A stretch of 64,000 nucleotides of DNA from HGM04593 sp045634365 (GTDB lineage Bacteria; Bacteroidota; Bacteroidia; Bacteroidales; Bacteroidaceae): positions 12,260-76,259 of the forward strand of contig JAZRAC010000057.1 of the NCBI GenBank assembly GCA_045634365.1, in the 5' to 3' direction. Both the position numbers and the translations under genes were made by a program. The notes under the pieces are model-generated. The model saw only the letters and a list, made by a program, of their open reading frames with translations. It was not told the DNA's origin and made no database searches. Positions 1 to 8,996 of the stretch are shown piece by piece (positions within the stretch are counted from its first letter, which is position 1; every line of letters starts with the position of its first letter).

Positions 1-1103
1 TCCCCTATGTGAAGGTCATATTTCTCTATAATATCGGCATTGTGGAGCGAGGCACGCTTTACTACGGTGCCCGAGAGAAGTATCGGGTCGAGGTTGGCCA
101 CAGGCGTAACAACCCCTGTGCGCCCCACCTGATAGGTAACTTCGTTGAGACGCGTCAGTGCCCTTTCGGCCTGAAATTTGTATGCAATTGCCCAACGGGG
201 CGACTTTGCCGTGTAGCCGAGGTTCTTTTGCTGGCGCAGGGAATTTACTTTCAGCACAATGCCATCGGTGGCAACGGGCAGTTCCTTACGTGCCTTGTCG
301 TAGTGGTCGATGAAGGCAAAAACCTCCTCCAATGTGCTGCACTTGCGGGTAGTCTCCGATATTTTGAAGCCCCACTCACGTGCCGCCATAAGATTTTCGT
401 AGTGCCCTGCGGCCGGCAGTTCCTCGCCCAACATATAATAGAGAAAAGCATCGAGCTTGCGCTTGGCAACCTCGGAGGAGTCCATAAGTTTCAATGTTCC
501 CGAAGCTGCGTTACGAGGATTGGCAAAGAGAGGCTCGCCGGCCTTTTCACGCGCCATGTTCAACTCCTCAAATACAGCCCACGGCATTAGTACCTCGCCG
601 CGAATTTCAAATTCACGGGGATAATTCTCCCCTTTGAGCACAAGAGGTACCGAGCGTATGGTTTTTACATTTGCGGTAACATCGTCGCCCTTTTCGCCAT
701 CGCCACGGGTAACCGCCTGCACCAATTTTCCATCCTTATAGGTGAGAGAAATTGAGGAGCCGTCGAACTTTAATTCGCAACAAATTTCAAAATCCTCGTT
801 CAAAAGACGTTTCACACGCTCATAAAAATCGGCAACCTCACTTTTCGAATAGGTGTTGCCAAGCGAGAGCATAGGATATTTATGAGCCACCTGCACGAAC
901 CCCTTGCTTATGTCGCTGCCCACACGCTGAGTGGGCGATGCTGCGTCGTACATTTCGGGGTGTGCATCTTCAAGCCCCTGCAATTCCCGCAACAAAGCAT
1001 CGAATTCAAAATCGCTTATAGTGGGCGACGACAGCACATAGTAATTATAATTATGCTCGTGCAACAGCCGGCGCAGTTCCAATATTCTCTCCTCGTGGCT
1101 CAT
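1..1103 (-). CDS. ligA: NAD-dependent DNA ligase LigA (5' part, runs off window)
   Basis: LigA seals nicks in duplex DNA using NAD+ during replication and repair. About 367 residues are visible from the ATG at 1103, and the frame stays open to base 1, so the OB-fold remainder, zinc finger, HhH and BRCT domains lie outside. The N-terminal Ia and adenylation domains are complete: SPTQRVG near residue 56, the nucleotidyl-lysine motif KFDGSS with Lys-112, then conserved RGDG, EIRGE and NPRNAASG blocks and the start of the OB fold. The ATG fits the family start and sits about 25 bases from a TATCTTTG promoter box. No sign of disruption in the visible part. Confidence 0.96.
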   Translation of the reverse strand, partial: MSHEERILELRRLLHEHNYNYYVLSSPTISDFEFDALLRELQGLEDAHPEMYDAASPTQRVGSDISKGFVQVAHKYPMLSLGNTYSKSEVADFYERVKRLLNEDFEICCELKFDGSSISLTYKDGKLVQAVTRGDGEKGDDVTANVKTIRSVPLVLKGENYPREFEIRGEVLMPWAVFEELNMAREKAGEPLFANPRNAASGTLKLMDSSEVAKRKLDAFLYYMLGEELPAAGHYENLMAAREWGFKISETTRKCSTLEEVFAFIDHYDKARKELPVATDGIVLKVNSLRQQKNLGYTAKSPRWAIAYKFQAERALTRLNEVTYQVGRTGVVTPVANLDPILLSGTVVKRASLHNADIIEKYDLHIG

Positions 1104-1128
1104 AATTCTATCTTGTTTTATAAACGTG

Positions 1129-1136
1129 CAAAGATA
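1129..1136 (-). promoter_or_regulatory. Bacteroidetes -7 promoter box for ligA
   Basis: On the minus strand the site reads TATCTTTG, matching the Bacteroidetes housekeeping consensus TAnnTTTG, about 25 bases upstream of the ligA ATG. I see no well-placed TTTG -33 box. Confidence 0.65.
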
Positions 1137-1179
1137 CATCTTTTTTCGCTATTATCCCACGACAAAAATGTTTAAGTGC

Positions 1180-1229
1180 AAGAAAAAGGCGGTGACCTTA
1201 AAGTAAAAACAGGTCACCGCCTTTTTCTT
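1180..1229. terminator. 19-bp hairpin terminator between phage cassette and ligA
   Basis: Arms 1180-1198 and 1211-1229 are perfectly complementary over 19 bp around a 12-base loop. The outer part of the arms is A-rich on one side and T-rich on the other, so it can work as an intrinsic terminator in either direction. It lies upstream of the ligA promoter and would insulate ligA from leftward transcription. Confidence 0.88.
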
Positions 1230-1348
1230 GGAGATTGAATAAAGTTACTTAATGCCCAGAATTATTGCAACTACCGATGTAAGGCCGGCAATTACCCCCC
1301 GAAATGTTAAAAAATAATTAAAACATCAACAACATGTATTTTTTAGAG

Positions 1349-1389
1349 AAAAGAGACCGACTAAAAAGTATTTTTTAGCGGTCTCTTTT
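1349..1389. terminator. Terminator at the 3' end of the portal cassette
   Basis: Arms 1349-1359 plus 1361-1367 pair with 1372-1378 plus 1379-1389, leaving one bulged base at 1360 and a four-base loop (18 bp in all). A-rich and T-rich flanks make it a plausible bidirectional intrinsic terminator. It closes the minus-strand phage-derived operon about 145 bases past the portal stop codon. Confidence 0.85.
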
Positions 1390-1534
1390 GTGTAGGAGAT
1401 GAATAAAAAGATGTAGTTCAAGGCTTGCGTAGCCTGAAAAACCGGAGTTTACTTGGGCGTAAATGAGGATCTTGAAGGCAAGCGCAACAAAGAAATACAC
1501 TTTTTAGTCATCTTCTTCTTTATTTATAAAATTT

Positions 1535-3505
1535 TTATTCTTTATTCATCGGTAACTCTTCGGCAACCGCACCCTGCACAGGCGGTTGCCCCTGCCCTGC
1601 CTGTTGCAGCCCTGCGAGTAGTTCGGGCGAAATACCATTCATAGGAGCTCCCTGCGCAGCCTGTTCCTCGTTGCGTTTAATTGCTTCGAGAATTTTGGTG
1701 GCAAAGGGGTAGGAACTATTTTCGAGCATAGTTTTTACATCCACGGCATTTGCACGGAAGAGTTCCATAAGAAAGTCATTGGCAATCATCTGGTAGGCCG
1801 GAGTATTATACCCCTCGGATATTGTGAGGTCTATTTGTGCATCGCGCACCTTTTCGGGATTGTACCACTTTGCCTCTTCGTTATACTCACTGCCGGCAAG
1901 GTCTATGTAACGAACCTCGGTATAATACTGCTGTATTGTCTTCATAAGTTTAATATCGCGGCGACGACGAAAATTACGGTAGCTGTCGAACAGGCCTTTC
2001 AGATTAAGCGAAGAGTTATGCACCTGTTGGGCATAAAGGCTTGCCGGAGTGCCTGCACGCGGTGCCTGCCCCTGCATCGCCGAGTTTACTCCTGATATTT
2101 CGTTTATGAGCCTCAGCTGCAAATTCAGCAGTTCAAAGTCGCCGGCAACAGCCGCGCCGCTGTTGTACTGCCGCACCACTCCATCGATACTCTGCCCGGG
2201 TTTAAGTTTCACGAACAGCACCCCGTTGTAACGCACATATTCATCGATAACCTCCTCGCGACTCATACTCTCGAAGGCATCGTCGTCGACCACAAGCACA
2301 CCCTTCGACGAGGTTCCGCGTATAAAATCTATGAGCGTTGCCGTGCGGTTTATAGCTCTCTGCTGGTCGATGAACTGCTCCACAAAATTGCCGAGCTTCC
2401 CTTGAACAAGCGGATATAGGTGCAGAATGTAGTTATGCTCGCCGTGCCAATAGGGGCTGCGCCCCTCCTGCAACACATTGCCAAAAGGTGTCATATAGCG
2501 ATAATACCAATAGCGTTCAATGGCAAATGCATAATCTATGAGCAGTATATCCTCCTCGGGAAGGCCGGCAGCCTTTGCCTCACGTATGCGACGCTCATTC
2601 TCACTATCGAGCCGTCTCTTCGATGCTGATGTATAGGGAAGATAGCCCCAAGTTCCCTTTTGACTGTCGTTCCAGCAGTAAGTATCACGCGATTCGAGTT
2701 TCCAGCCGAGAATCACACGGCAAAGGTCGGAGCGCGAAGGGGTGTAGAACGAGAGGGAGGCTGTTTCGTCGCCCTGCATTGCACGGTTCACGGGCAAATT
2801 ATTGCCGGCAACCTCCAAATAATAGTTCTTCACTCGCTCCTTGTCGGCCGGTGTATGCGCAAACAGTGCAAGCACCTGTTCCAGAGGAAGGTCGAAAATT
2901 TCGCCTATGCAATTGAGGTCCCACATACGCACATCTTCGAGATTGGTGTTAAAGAAGAGGCGCGAAGGATTCACTGCATACACCCACACATCCTTTTGCC
3001 CTCGCGAGGGATTCATTCCATACTCTATTCTTTGCGCCGTCATTCCACCATTGAGCAACATACGCATAGAGTCGGAGTCCACCTCCTCCATTTCGTTTAT
3101 ATCGTGTACATACTCTATGGCAACAGACATCATCTCCCCCACCCGTCCCTCTGACGGGTCGCGCGCCACACACACGGGACGCAGAAGATTCTGGCGCATC
3201 TGTCCGTCGATGTTGCTCAATATGGGAGCAATCATATTATTCTTCAACGGCACTTTGCCATTCTTCTTTATGAGTTCTCCCTCGGTAATCATAGAGAGCG
3301 TGTCGGGGTCGCGCACATAATCGCCCCATTGGTCGCCGTAGCTGTACATAAGGCTGCGCCGCAATTTGCGGCGAGCCTCATCAAGAGCCATCCAGCAGGC
3401 TGCACACTCATTGAGAAAATCGACGGCACTGCCCTCGCTCTTTTCCACAATTCCGTCGCGCAGCGCCGGCTCGGCTTTCACTTTTCTGTTAATAAATTTA
3501 TTCAT
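1535..3505 (-). CDS. Phage portal protein (podovirus/P22-like type)
   Basis: This 656-residue protein looks like the portal, the dodecameric ring at the phage head vertex through which DNA is packaged and ejected. Supporting features are the length, the early GDQW segment, a block of the type NNMIAPILSNIDGQMRQN, an alternating basic/aromatic stretch FDSYRNFRRRRDIKLMKTIQ near residue 490, and a charged, low-complexity C-terminus rich in Gln/Pro, all as in P22-like portals. There is no signal peptide or membrane segment. It is the last gene of a four-gene minus-strand cassette, 14 bases after the giant polyvalent gene, and is followed by a strong terminator. No terminase or capsid gene adjoins it, which is odd for a portal. 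The frame is intact. The exact phage family is not certain. Confidence 0.75.
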   Translation of the reverse strand: MNKFINRKVKAEPALRDGIVEKSEGSAVDFLNECAACWMALDEARRKLRRSLMYSYGDQWGDYVRDPDTLSMITEGELIKKNGKVPLKNNMIAPILSNIDGQMRQNLLRPVCVARDPSEGRVGEMMSVAIEYVHDINEMEEVDSDSMRMLLNGGMTAQRIEYGMNPSRGQKDVWVYAVNPSRLFFNTNLEDVRMWDLNCIGEIFDLPLEQVLALFAHTPADKERVKNYYLEVAGNNLPVNRAMQGDETASLSFYTPSRSDLCRVILGWKLESRDTYCWNDSQKGTWGYLPYTSASKRRLDSENERRIREAKAAGLPEEDILLIDYAFAIERYWYYRYMTPFGNVLQEGRSPYWHGEHNYILHLYPLVQGKLGNFVEQFIDQQRAINRTATLIDFIRGTSSKGVLVVDDDAFESMSREEVIDEYVRYNGVLFVKLKPGQSIDGVVRQYNSGAAVAGDFELLNLQLRLINEISGVNSAMQGQAPRAGTPASLYAQQVHNSSLNLKGLFDSYRNFRRRRDIKLMKTIQQYYTEVRYIDLAGSEYNEEAKWYNPEKVRDAQIDLTISEGYNTPAYQMIANDFLMELFRANAVDVKTMLENSSYPFATKILEAIKRNEEQAAQGAPMNGISPELLAGLQQAGQGQPPVQGAVAEELPMNKE

Positions 3506-3519
3506 TACCGATATAAATA

Positions 3520-6500
3520 TTAGTTATTATCGTTATTCTTTATATCCTCTTCTGTAATATTGAAGGGAATCTCATCGTTATATACCTTTTTCTTTTCCGC
3601 TTCCATTTTCCTTTCAGCCTCCTCGCTAAAATTTTCGTGCAGACGCCTAAAAAACTCCCTATCATGCTCCACATTGCGAGGCGCATCCTCATCGATGACA
3701 AGTTTATTGTAGTAGTCCCTCCAATAATCATCTACACCCCTATTGTGCTTTTCTTTAAAAACATCGACAAGTTCTTTGCGCGACAATTGATCGTTCTCGT
3801 TAAACATCGGCAAATTACTGTTTTTATAAGACCTCGACACTTCGGCCCTGTTCTTCTCCTCTTCTACCGCTTTCTTCAATAGGTCTACAATATAATCGTT
3901 ATTTGACAAACGCCTTCTCTTGTACCCTTTTGTTCTATACTTATCGCTATACTTTCTCAATCGACTCTCAGGGCGATACAAGCCTCCCAAAGCAACCTCC
4001 TTCACAAAATAAGGAATCAGCAGTTCTATAAATTCGGCATTAGCTTCGAGTGCCTCCATTTCGTCGAGAGCACCACGCTCTTTAAGTTGCGAATAAGCAT
4101 CGGCAAGGTTGGACATAACATCGTCATACTGTGCTCTAAGTATTTTCTTCTCCAATGGCGTCAATTGCAGATCTTTCATCTTTTTCGATGTTTTTCTGAA
4201 TTTCATTGGGCGATTGGAACTATTCTCCTTCACATTCTTGTATATCACATCCAAAGGGCCGGCAAGCATTTTTTTCATCCTGGTAAATTGCTCCAAGGAC
4301 ATTTGCTTCTCGCGTGGAAAATCCTCGGTAGATTCGGGTATATTATTCATACGATCCACATCCAACATCATCTGGCGTTTAAGCAGATTTCTTGTTTCTA
4401 CATTTCCGCTGAACGACTGCGATTTTCCTGTTACTTTATGAAGGATATACTCATCAACCGTAGGGAACTCCTCTTTGAACCTTGTCGGCGGCATTCCAAA
4501 CTCTTTTACAAATTGATTATTGAGCACATTCAACACCCCCGTAATATTTTCATAATTAGAGTAATTTTCTATCTTTTCTACATCATCCAACGCCTTATAG
4601 TATTGTTCGACAAAAGCATCCTCTGCATCGGCCCTCAACAAGGAAACACTTTTCTCGAACCCTTCGTAGTGCTGAATCATCTGTTGCAACGGCGTTACTA
4701 TATTATAGGCCAGCACTTCGGGTTCCATAAGAGCATTTTGCCTTATATACATCACCTGCTTTTTAGGATCGTAATAAGAAACCTCAGGCATATATTTGGT
4801 AATCTTCACAGGGATATGTGCCAATTCCGGATAGGCAGCATAGAATATCGGATCGCTGACAATATCGCGCACCTGTAAATCATTGAACAAAGAGGGGTAT
4901 TTATCGAAAATCTCTTCAACAAATTTCTCATCTGCACCACCTGCCAGGAATGTACCACCTACCATTTTGTTATATTTGCGAGCCAATTGAGGATCTTTCA
5001 TCAGCAGTTGATTATATACAACATCGTTCAACTGTATTGTCTCATACTCCAATTCACTGCGCCACATTCCATCGGCACCACGTGCCCAGCCTGTTTCTCT
5101 CCAAATTTTTTGCGGGGTCTCCCCATCAGCCTCCATCTCCTTTGCAATAGCAAGATCTATCTGCTCATTCAAACGTCCATTATCGGCATTGGAAAGATTA
5201 TCGGCACCGCGTTCTCCTATAAACCTATAAGAAGAGGCTACCGCGTTCTTCTTTTCATTCTCGGGATGAAACTCCTCGTACAACGCCCTCTTGTCGGGCA
5301 ACAAATATTCGGGAGTATCGGCATATATTTCATTTTTGTCAATACGACGCTTCACCTCCTTTAAGTAGGCAGGAGCATTGTAATAATCGACTTTATGACG
5401 TGCGGAAGGAAATCTCCCGAACACCGATGCACGATAATCGTTGGGTTGCGTTCCTTTTAACATTGCATCTTTATGAGCCGACAGCATTCTGCATAGTTCA
5501 TCGGTTGTAACCTTTGCCTTCTCGCCAGAAATTATATTCATACGCACAAGTGCGTGGTTCACATAATCCTTCAACCTATTGAGAATACCGCGCTCCTTGC
5601 GTGTGGGATTATCCTTTTCGGCCAAATGTGCCATATACTCCTCCACTGCAATAAAGCCCGGAGCCTTATACTTTCTACCAATTTCGTAGATTCCATCGAG
5701 CACTTCGGCATCGGCCGATTTATATAGTTCCTCGTAAAAATCGAAGAGATACATTCCAAAGAGATTGGAAAGACCTTTGTGCCCCACAACCTCGTGCACG
5801 ACAACACGTTCAAGTTCGCTCATATCCTTAATGTTGGGAAGATTTATATATACCTTCCCATTGGAATTATCAACCCAGCCCAATGAACGGATTTTGTTGT
5901 TATAATCAACTTCGTTTGTAGTATCCTCAACCTCCCTTTCATCGAAGAGGAAGTTTAGTTTATAGCCCAATTTTTGAGCCATTTCCTCGGCCCTCTGCTT
6001 ATAATTGCGCATTGTCTCGTGGCTATTTTGTAAGCCTATATAGCTCCAAGCGTAGGGTTTGTTCCATTTGGTAGGGACCTTTATACGTCTGTTACCACCG
6101 ACAGCTTCGGTGCCCTCTGTAAGATCGGGATAAGCATCTTTATTGAGCCAACCGGCATCGGTTGAATTTACAAAATTCACATACCTTTTCTTTTCGTGAG
6201 CCTTTATCTCCTCGTTGCCAAGATTGCCATAGGGGGAATTCTCACGTTCCTTCTGCAAGCTGTTGTAGCGAGTGGTGGTAGTACCACTTTTAAGCGTTTC
6301 CACCTCCTGTTGCATTATTTCGAGGTATTTGTCGAGCGCTCTATTCTCGGCGGCCGAACAGCGATAAGCCTTGCGGTTCACGGCAGCAAGCAAACTGCCC
6401 TCGTTCAAATTAAACTCATTCTCCAATTGCTTGCGCAGATTATAAAGCATTGTTCCTACCCCTTTATCGCCATAGCTTGCACGGCGCGAGATATTATCAA

Positions 6501-8496
6501 GGAATTCACTCTCGCGACTATCGAGCGGTTCCCCGTTGGCTTTTTTATACATAGCCTCGGCAATTTCGTTTATGTCGGCCCCACGCTCTTGCGCATAAAG
6601 CCCTGCCTGACGGAAGAAATTTTCCGAGTCGTATCTGCCCAACAATGCCTCCTCACAGGTAGCAATCTTGTTTTTTCGCAATTCGGAGTGGTTCGTAATG
6701 AGGAAGGTCTCTACATCCTTTATATTAGTAAATTCACGAGTAGAAATGCGACGTCCATTAGCATCGAACAGTGTGGCACTGTAAGCACCGCCACCTGCTT
6801 CCTGTATGCTGCAATCGACTGCAACAGGCGGTGTCGATGTTACTTTATTTTCCACAAGATAGAGAAGCTTGGAACGGGTTGCAGCCGACAATTCACCACT
6901 CTCCATCAAGGCCAGATAGTTGTTCTTTATAGCATCGAGCTCTGTGGGAGTTTTATTGGACGAGGTTTTAAAAGCATCTTCAAGTGCCAATATAAAACGT
7001 TGCGGATCGACGCCGGCTTTACGAACTTCGCGCGATTCATCGGCAGTGAGTCGAAGCCTCTGTTTCAATTTGCCATTGGCATCGAGTTTAAGACTGCCAC
7101 CGACGGGACGCCAATGGGCAAGTTTCATTGCACCAAGCGTTGCCACACTCTCGCCATAATCGTAGAGAAGGTCGATGGGCTCCACATCCACGCCCGATGC
7201 GAGTTTACCGGCATTTGAACTCAATGTAAACACGCCGGACTCTGCGCCAAGCACACCGGCCGACGCGGCAGCCTTCCTGCCACCGGTAAGGCCGCGCGAA
7301 AGTTCGCGCAAGGGAGTACCCACCGCACCAACTGCCGCACCCGTAGTAAAGCCGTGAGCATAAGCATCGACAGCCTTGCCTACATCAATTCCATCGTTGT
7401 AGAGCAAGTCATCGGCTATGCTGTTGGAAGCGTCGTAACCACCAAGCGTGAGACCCTGCACCGCCGAATTCTGGGCAATTTTCGCACCCATCTTGTCAAC
7501 TATCGCACGCCTCACAATACGCTCGGCCTCGGGCAATTTCATTCCGCGCACCGCATACTTCTTGGCAAGATTTAACGACAATCCCTTTGTAATACCCGTG
7601 GCAGCCTTGCTTGCAATATTGGACGAGAGAGAGCCAATACCTGCAAACATAGGCATATCCATCATTAGTGAGCCGATACCCGCAGCAAGTTTTTCGGCGC
7701 GGCTTGCATCGTAGGCCGAAAGGCCGGCCGCATTCACAGCAGCCTGCGAAGAGTGTGGCGAATAGGCCATATTTCCCAGATTCACAAGCTTGCCTGTCAA
7801 GGAGTTGTCAATCGCACTGCGTGCAATATATTCACCACTGCTTTTGGGCTTGGCCTCATCCACATATTCATCCATCATACGTTGCTCGATGGCCGGCTCC
7901 ACCACAGCCGTGCGATAGGCCTCGGGCGACAACCCCGCGTAACGGGCATAGCTGCCCGCAATATCATCGAGCCCCTTTTCGGGTAGTTTTTGCATTGTAT
8001 TGTGGATTACTCGTCGCGGATCCGATTCATTGCGCATCGCACCTGCTGCGGCAACAGGGTCGGCACCGAGCACCGATATTCCTTTTCTATAAGCCTCCAT
8101 TGCACGCTCACCGACCGCCTTCTTCTCACTGTCGAAGATTCCCTTAACATTGCTATTGTAGTACCCCTCTGTGGCATCCTTCACTGCCCTATCCGACATT
8201 ACAAACTGACGGCGGCGACGAAGTTCATCATCCTTGGGCACAATATAGTTGCGTGCCGAAGCAATAAACTCCTTTTCGCGCTTGCCGGCATCGAGAGGAG
8301 CCGACAAACGCTGTTGCTCATTATCAAAATAGGAGGAGAGCTCGTTCATCGAAGAGCTCAAAGGTTCACTCTTCTCGGGAGAGAAGGCATCAAAGCCCTC
8401 GGCTCCGTCCAGGGGTTCATACAAAGCACTCTTAATTCGCTTGCGTTTGGAATTTTCATATCCCAAAATTCCACTGTTCTCATCGTTTCTAATCAT
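3520..8496 (-). CDS. Giant phage polyvalent (ejection-type) protein with zincin-like motif
   Basis: A 1658-residue protein with the make-up of phage large polyvalent proteins, which are carried in the virion and delivered with the DNA. Residues about 245-465 are rich in Gly, Ala and Ser with several weakly hydrophobic helices, like membrane-active segments of internal virion proteins. Near residue 898 is VVVHEVVGHKGL, an HExxxH metal-binding-type motif, with EEYMAHLAE about 50 residues on supplying possible further ligands. Residues about 1107-1150 carry the TGW-x-x-G-x-DG-x-WR signature of LPD23-type domains, and the downstream block ends in TPLQQMIQHYEGF (1268-1280), where I would expect HExQHxIQxxEGF, so that second site looks dead. 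The C-terminal third is charged and coiled-coil-like. It starts 5 bases after the 164-residue gene and precedes the portal. No frameshift or stop in 5 kb. Confidence 0.72.
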   Translation of the reverse strand: MIRNDENSGILGYENSKRKRIKSALYEPLDGAEGFDAFSPEKSEPLSSSMNELSSYFDNEQQRLSAPLDAGKREKEFIASARNYIVPKDDELRRRRQFVMSDRAVKDATEGYYNSNVKGIFDSEKKAVGERAMEAYRKGISVLGADPVAAAGAMRNESDPRRVIHNTMQKLPEKGLDDIAGSYARYAGLSPEAYRTAVVEPAIEQRMMDEYVDEAKPKSSGEYIARSAIDNSLTGKLVNLGNMAYSPHSSQAAVNAAGLSAYDASRAEKLAAGIGSLMMDMPMFAGIGSLSSNIASKAATGITKGLSLNLAKKYAVRGMKLPEAERIVRRAIVDKMGAKIAQNSAVQGLTLGGYDASNSIADDLLYNDGIDVGKAVDAYAHGFTTGAAVGAVGTPLRELSRGLTGGRKAAASAGVLGAESGVFTLSSNAGKLASGVDVEPIDLLYDYGESVATLGAMKLAHWRPVGGSLKLDANGKLKQRLRLTADESREVRKAGVDPQRFILALEDAFKTSSNKTPTELDAIKNNYLALMESGELSAATRSKLLYLVENKVTSTPPVAVDCSIQEAGGGAYSATLFDANGRRISTREFTNIKDVETFLITNHSELRKNKIATCEEALLGRYDSENFFRQAGLYAQERGADINEIAEAMYKKANGEPLDSRESEFLDNISRRASYGDKGVGTMLYNLRKQLENEFNLNEGSLLAAVNRKAYRCSAAENRALDKYLEIMQQEVETLKSGTTTTRYNSLQKERENSPYGNLGNEEIKAHEKKRYVNFVNSTDAGWLNKDAYPDLTEGTEAVGGNRRIKVPTKWNKPYAWSYIGLQNSHETMRNYKQRAEEMAQKLGYKLNFLFDEREVEDTTNEVDYNNKIRSLGWVDNSNGKVYINLPNIKDMSELERVVVHEVVGHKGLSNLFGMYLFDFYEELYKSADAEVLDGIYEIGRKYKAPGFIAVEEYMAHLAEKDNPTRKERGILNRLKDYVNHALVRMNIISGEKAKVTTDELCRMLSAHKDAMLKGTQPNDYRASVFGRFPSARHKVDYYNAPAYLKEVKRRIDKNEIYADTPEYLLPDKRALYEEFHPENEKKNAVASSYRFIGERGADNLSNADNGRLNEQIDLAIAKEMEADGETPQKIWRETGWARGADGMWRSELEYETIQLNDVVYNQLLMKDPQLARKYNKMVGGTFLAGGADEKFVEEIFDKYPSLFNDLQVRDIVSDPIFYAAYPELAHIPVKITKYMPEVSYYDPKKQVMYIRQNALMEPEVLAYNIVTPLQQMIQHYEGFEKSVSLLRADAEDAFVEQYYKALDDVEKIENYSNYENITGVLNVLNNQFVKEFGMPPTRFKEEFPTVDEYILHKVTGKSQSFSGNVETRNLLKRQMMLDVDRMNNIPESTEDFPREKQMSLEQFTRMKKMLAGPLDVIYKNVKENSSNRPMKFRKTSKKMKDLQLTPLEKKILRAQYDDVMSNLADAYSQLKERGALDEMEALEANAEFIELLIPYFVKEVALGGLYRPESRLRKYSDKYRTKGYKRRRLSNNDYIVDLLKKAVEEEKNRAEVSRSYKNSNLPMFNENDQLSRKELVDVFKEKHNRGVDDYWRDYYNKLVIDEDAPRNVEHDREFFRRLHENFSEEAERKMEAEKKKVYNDEIPFNITEEDIKNNDNN

Positions 8497-8501
8497 ATAT
8501 C

Positions 8502-8996
8502 TTACTTTTTATTGTTGTTTATATACCAAACAGGAGTTTTTATGTTTTTAATTTTATGCAGAATATCTCCACGCCCTTTTGAGCCATATTTCCACTCCAT
8601 TGCAGGGGAAAGCGCCGAGTGGCGCACACTGTTACGCGCAACAGGAACAAGAGGAAGATTATTCCCACTTTTCGCTCCATTTGTTTTAAAGCTATCGGCT
8701 GCTATTCTGCCACCATAATCGGTAATTGCTTTAAAATAACGTTGCTTTGCAATCTCGAACCCTCTGGCTGCGGTTGCCGCTTGCGGACGAGGCGCAACAT
8801 CATACTGCACCCCCTTATTACGCCCCATAATGGAGAGCAGACTGGTGGCAAAATCGGTAACGGCAGCCATTGTACGCTTCTGTTTGGCTCTTTCATAATC
8901 CCTGCGTGCACTATCCAGAATTCGTTGTCGGTATAATGCCGCGTACTTTTCATCATTACTTTTGTACATAGGCTTGTTCTTATTCATCAATCTCAT
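8502..8996 (-). CDS. Small basic protein of the phage cassette, unknown
   Basis: I do not recognise this 164-residue protein. It is strongly basic, with an N-terminal helical, Arg/Lys-rich stretch (residues 15-45), one short hydrophobic segment TDFATSLLSIMG near residue 50, and a low-complexity Asn/Lys tail. It overlaps the 3' end of the upstream gene by 17 bases; a second ATG at 8987 would shorten the overlap to 8 and is equally possible. The position between a gp14-like internal protein and the giant polyvalent protein matches T7-like internal core genes (gp14-gp15-gp16), so a virion-internal role is inferred from context only. Confidence 0.6.
   Translation of the reverse strand: MRLMNKNKPMYKSNDEKYAALYRQRILDSARRDYERAKQKRTMAAVTDFATSLLSIMGRNKGVQYDVAPRPQAATAARGFEIAKQRYFKAITDYGGRIAADSFKTNGAKSGNNLPLVPVARNSVRHSALSPAMEWKYGSKGRGDILHKIKNIKTPVWYINNNKK

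Larger units (their letters stand above)
1104..1534. other. 431-bp gene-poor gap with two terminators and a decayed peptide frame
   Basis: The gap holds the ligA promoter, two strong hairpins (1180-1229 and 1349-1389), a GGAGTTTA-N8-TAAATGA element at 1444-1466 and a small hairpin near 1428-1442. On the minus strand 1245-1322 has an open frame ending GVIAGLTSVVAIILGIK before a stop, with no ATG, GTG or TTG start; it resembles the hydrophobic tail of a small Bacteroidetes peptide but I do not call it a gene. Nothing else coding is visible. Confidence 0.6.

Noticed and set aside
1399..1525. 20-codon minus-strand peptide frame after the portal stop
   Set aside because: A start and stop exist, but there is no other support; it sits in 3' untranslated sequence between the portal gene and its terminator.
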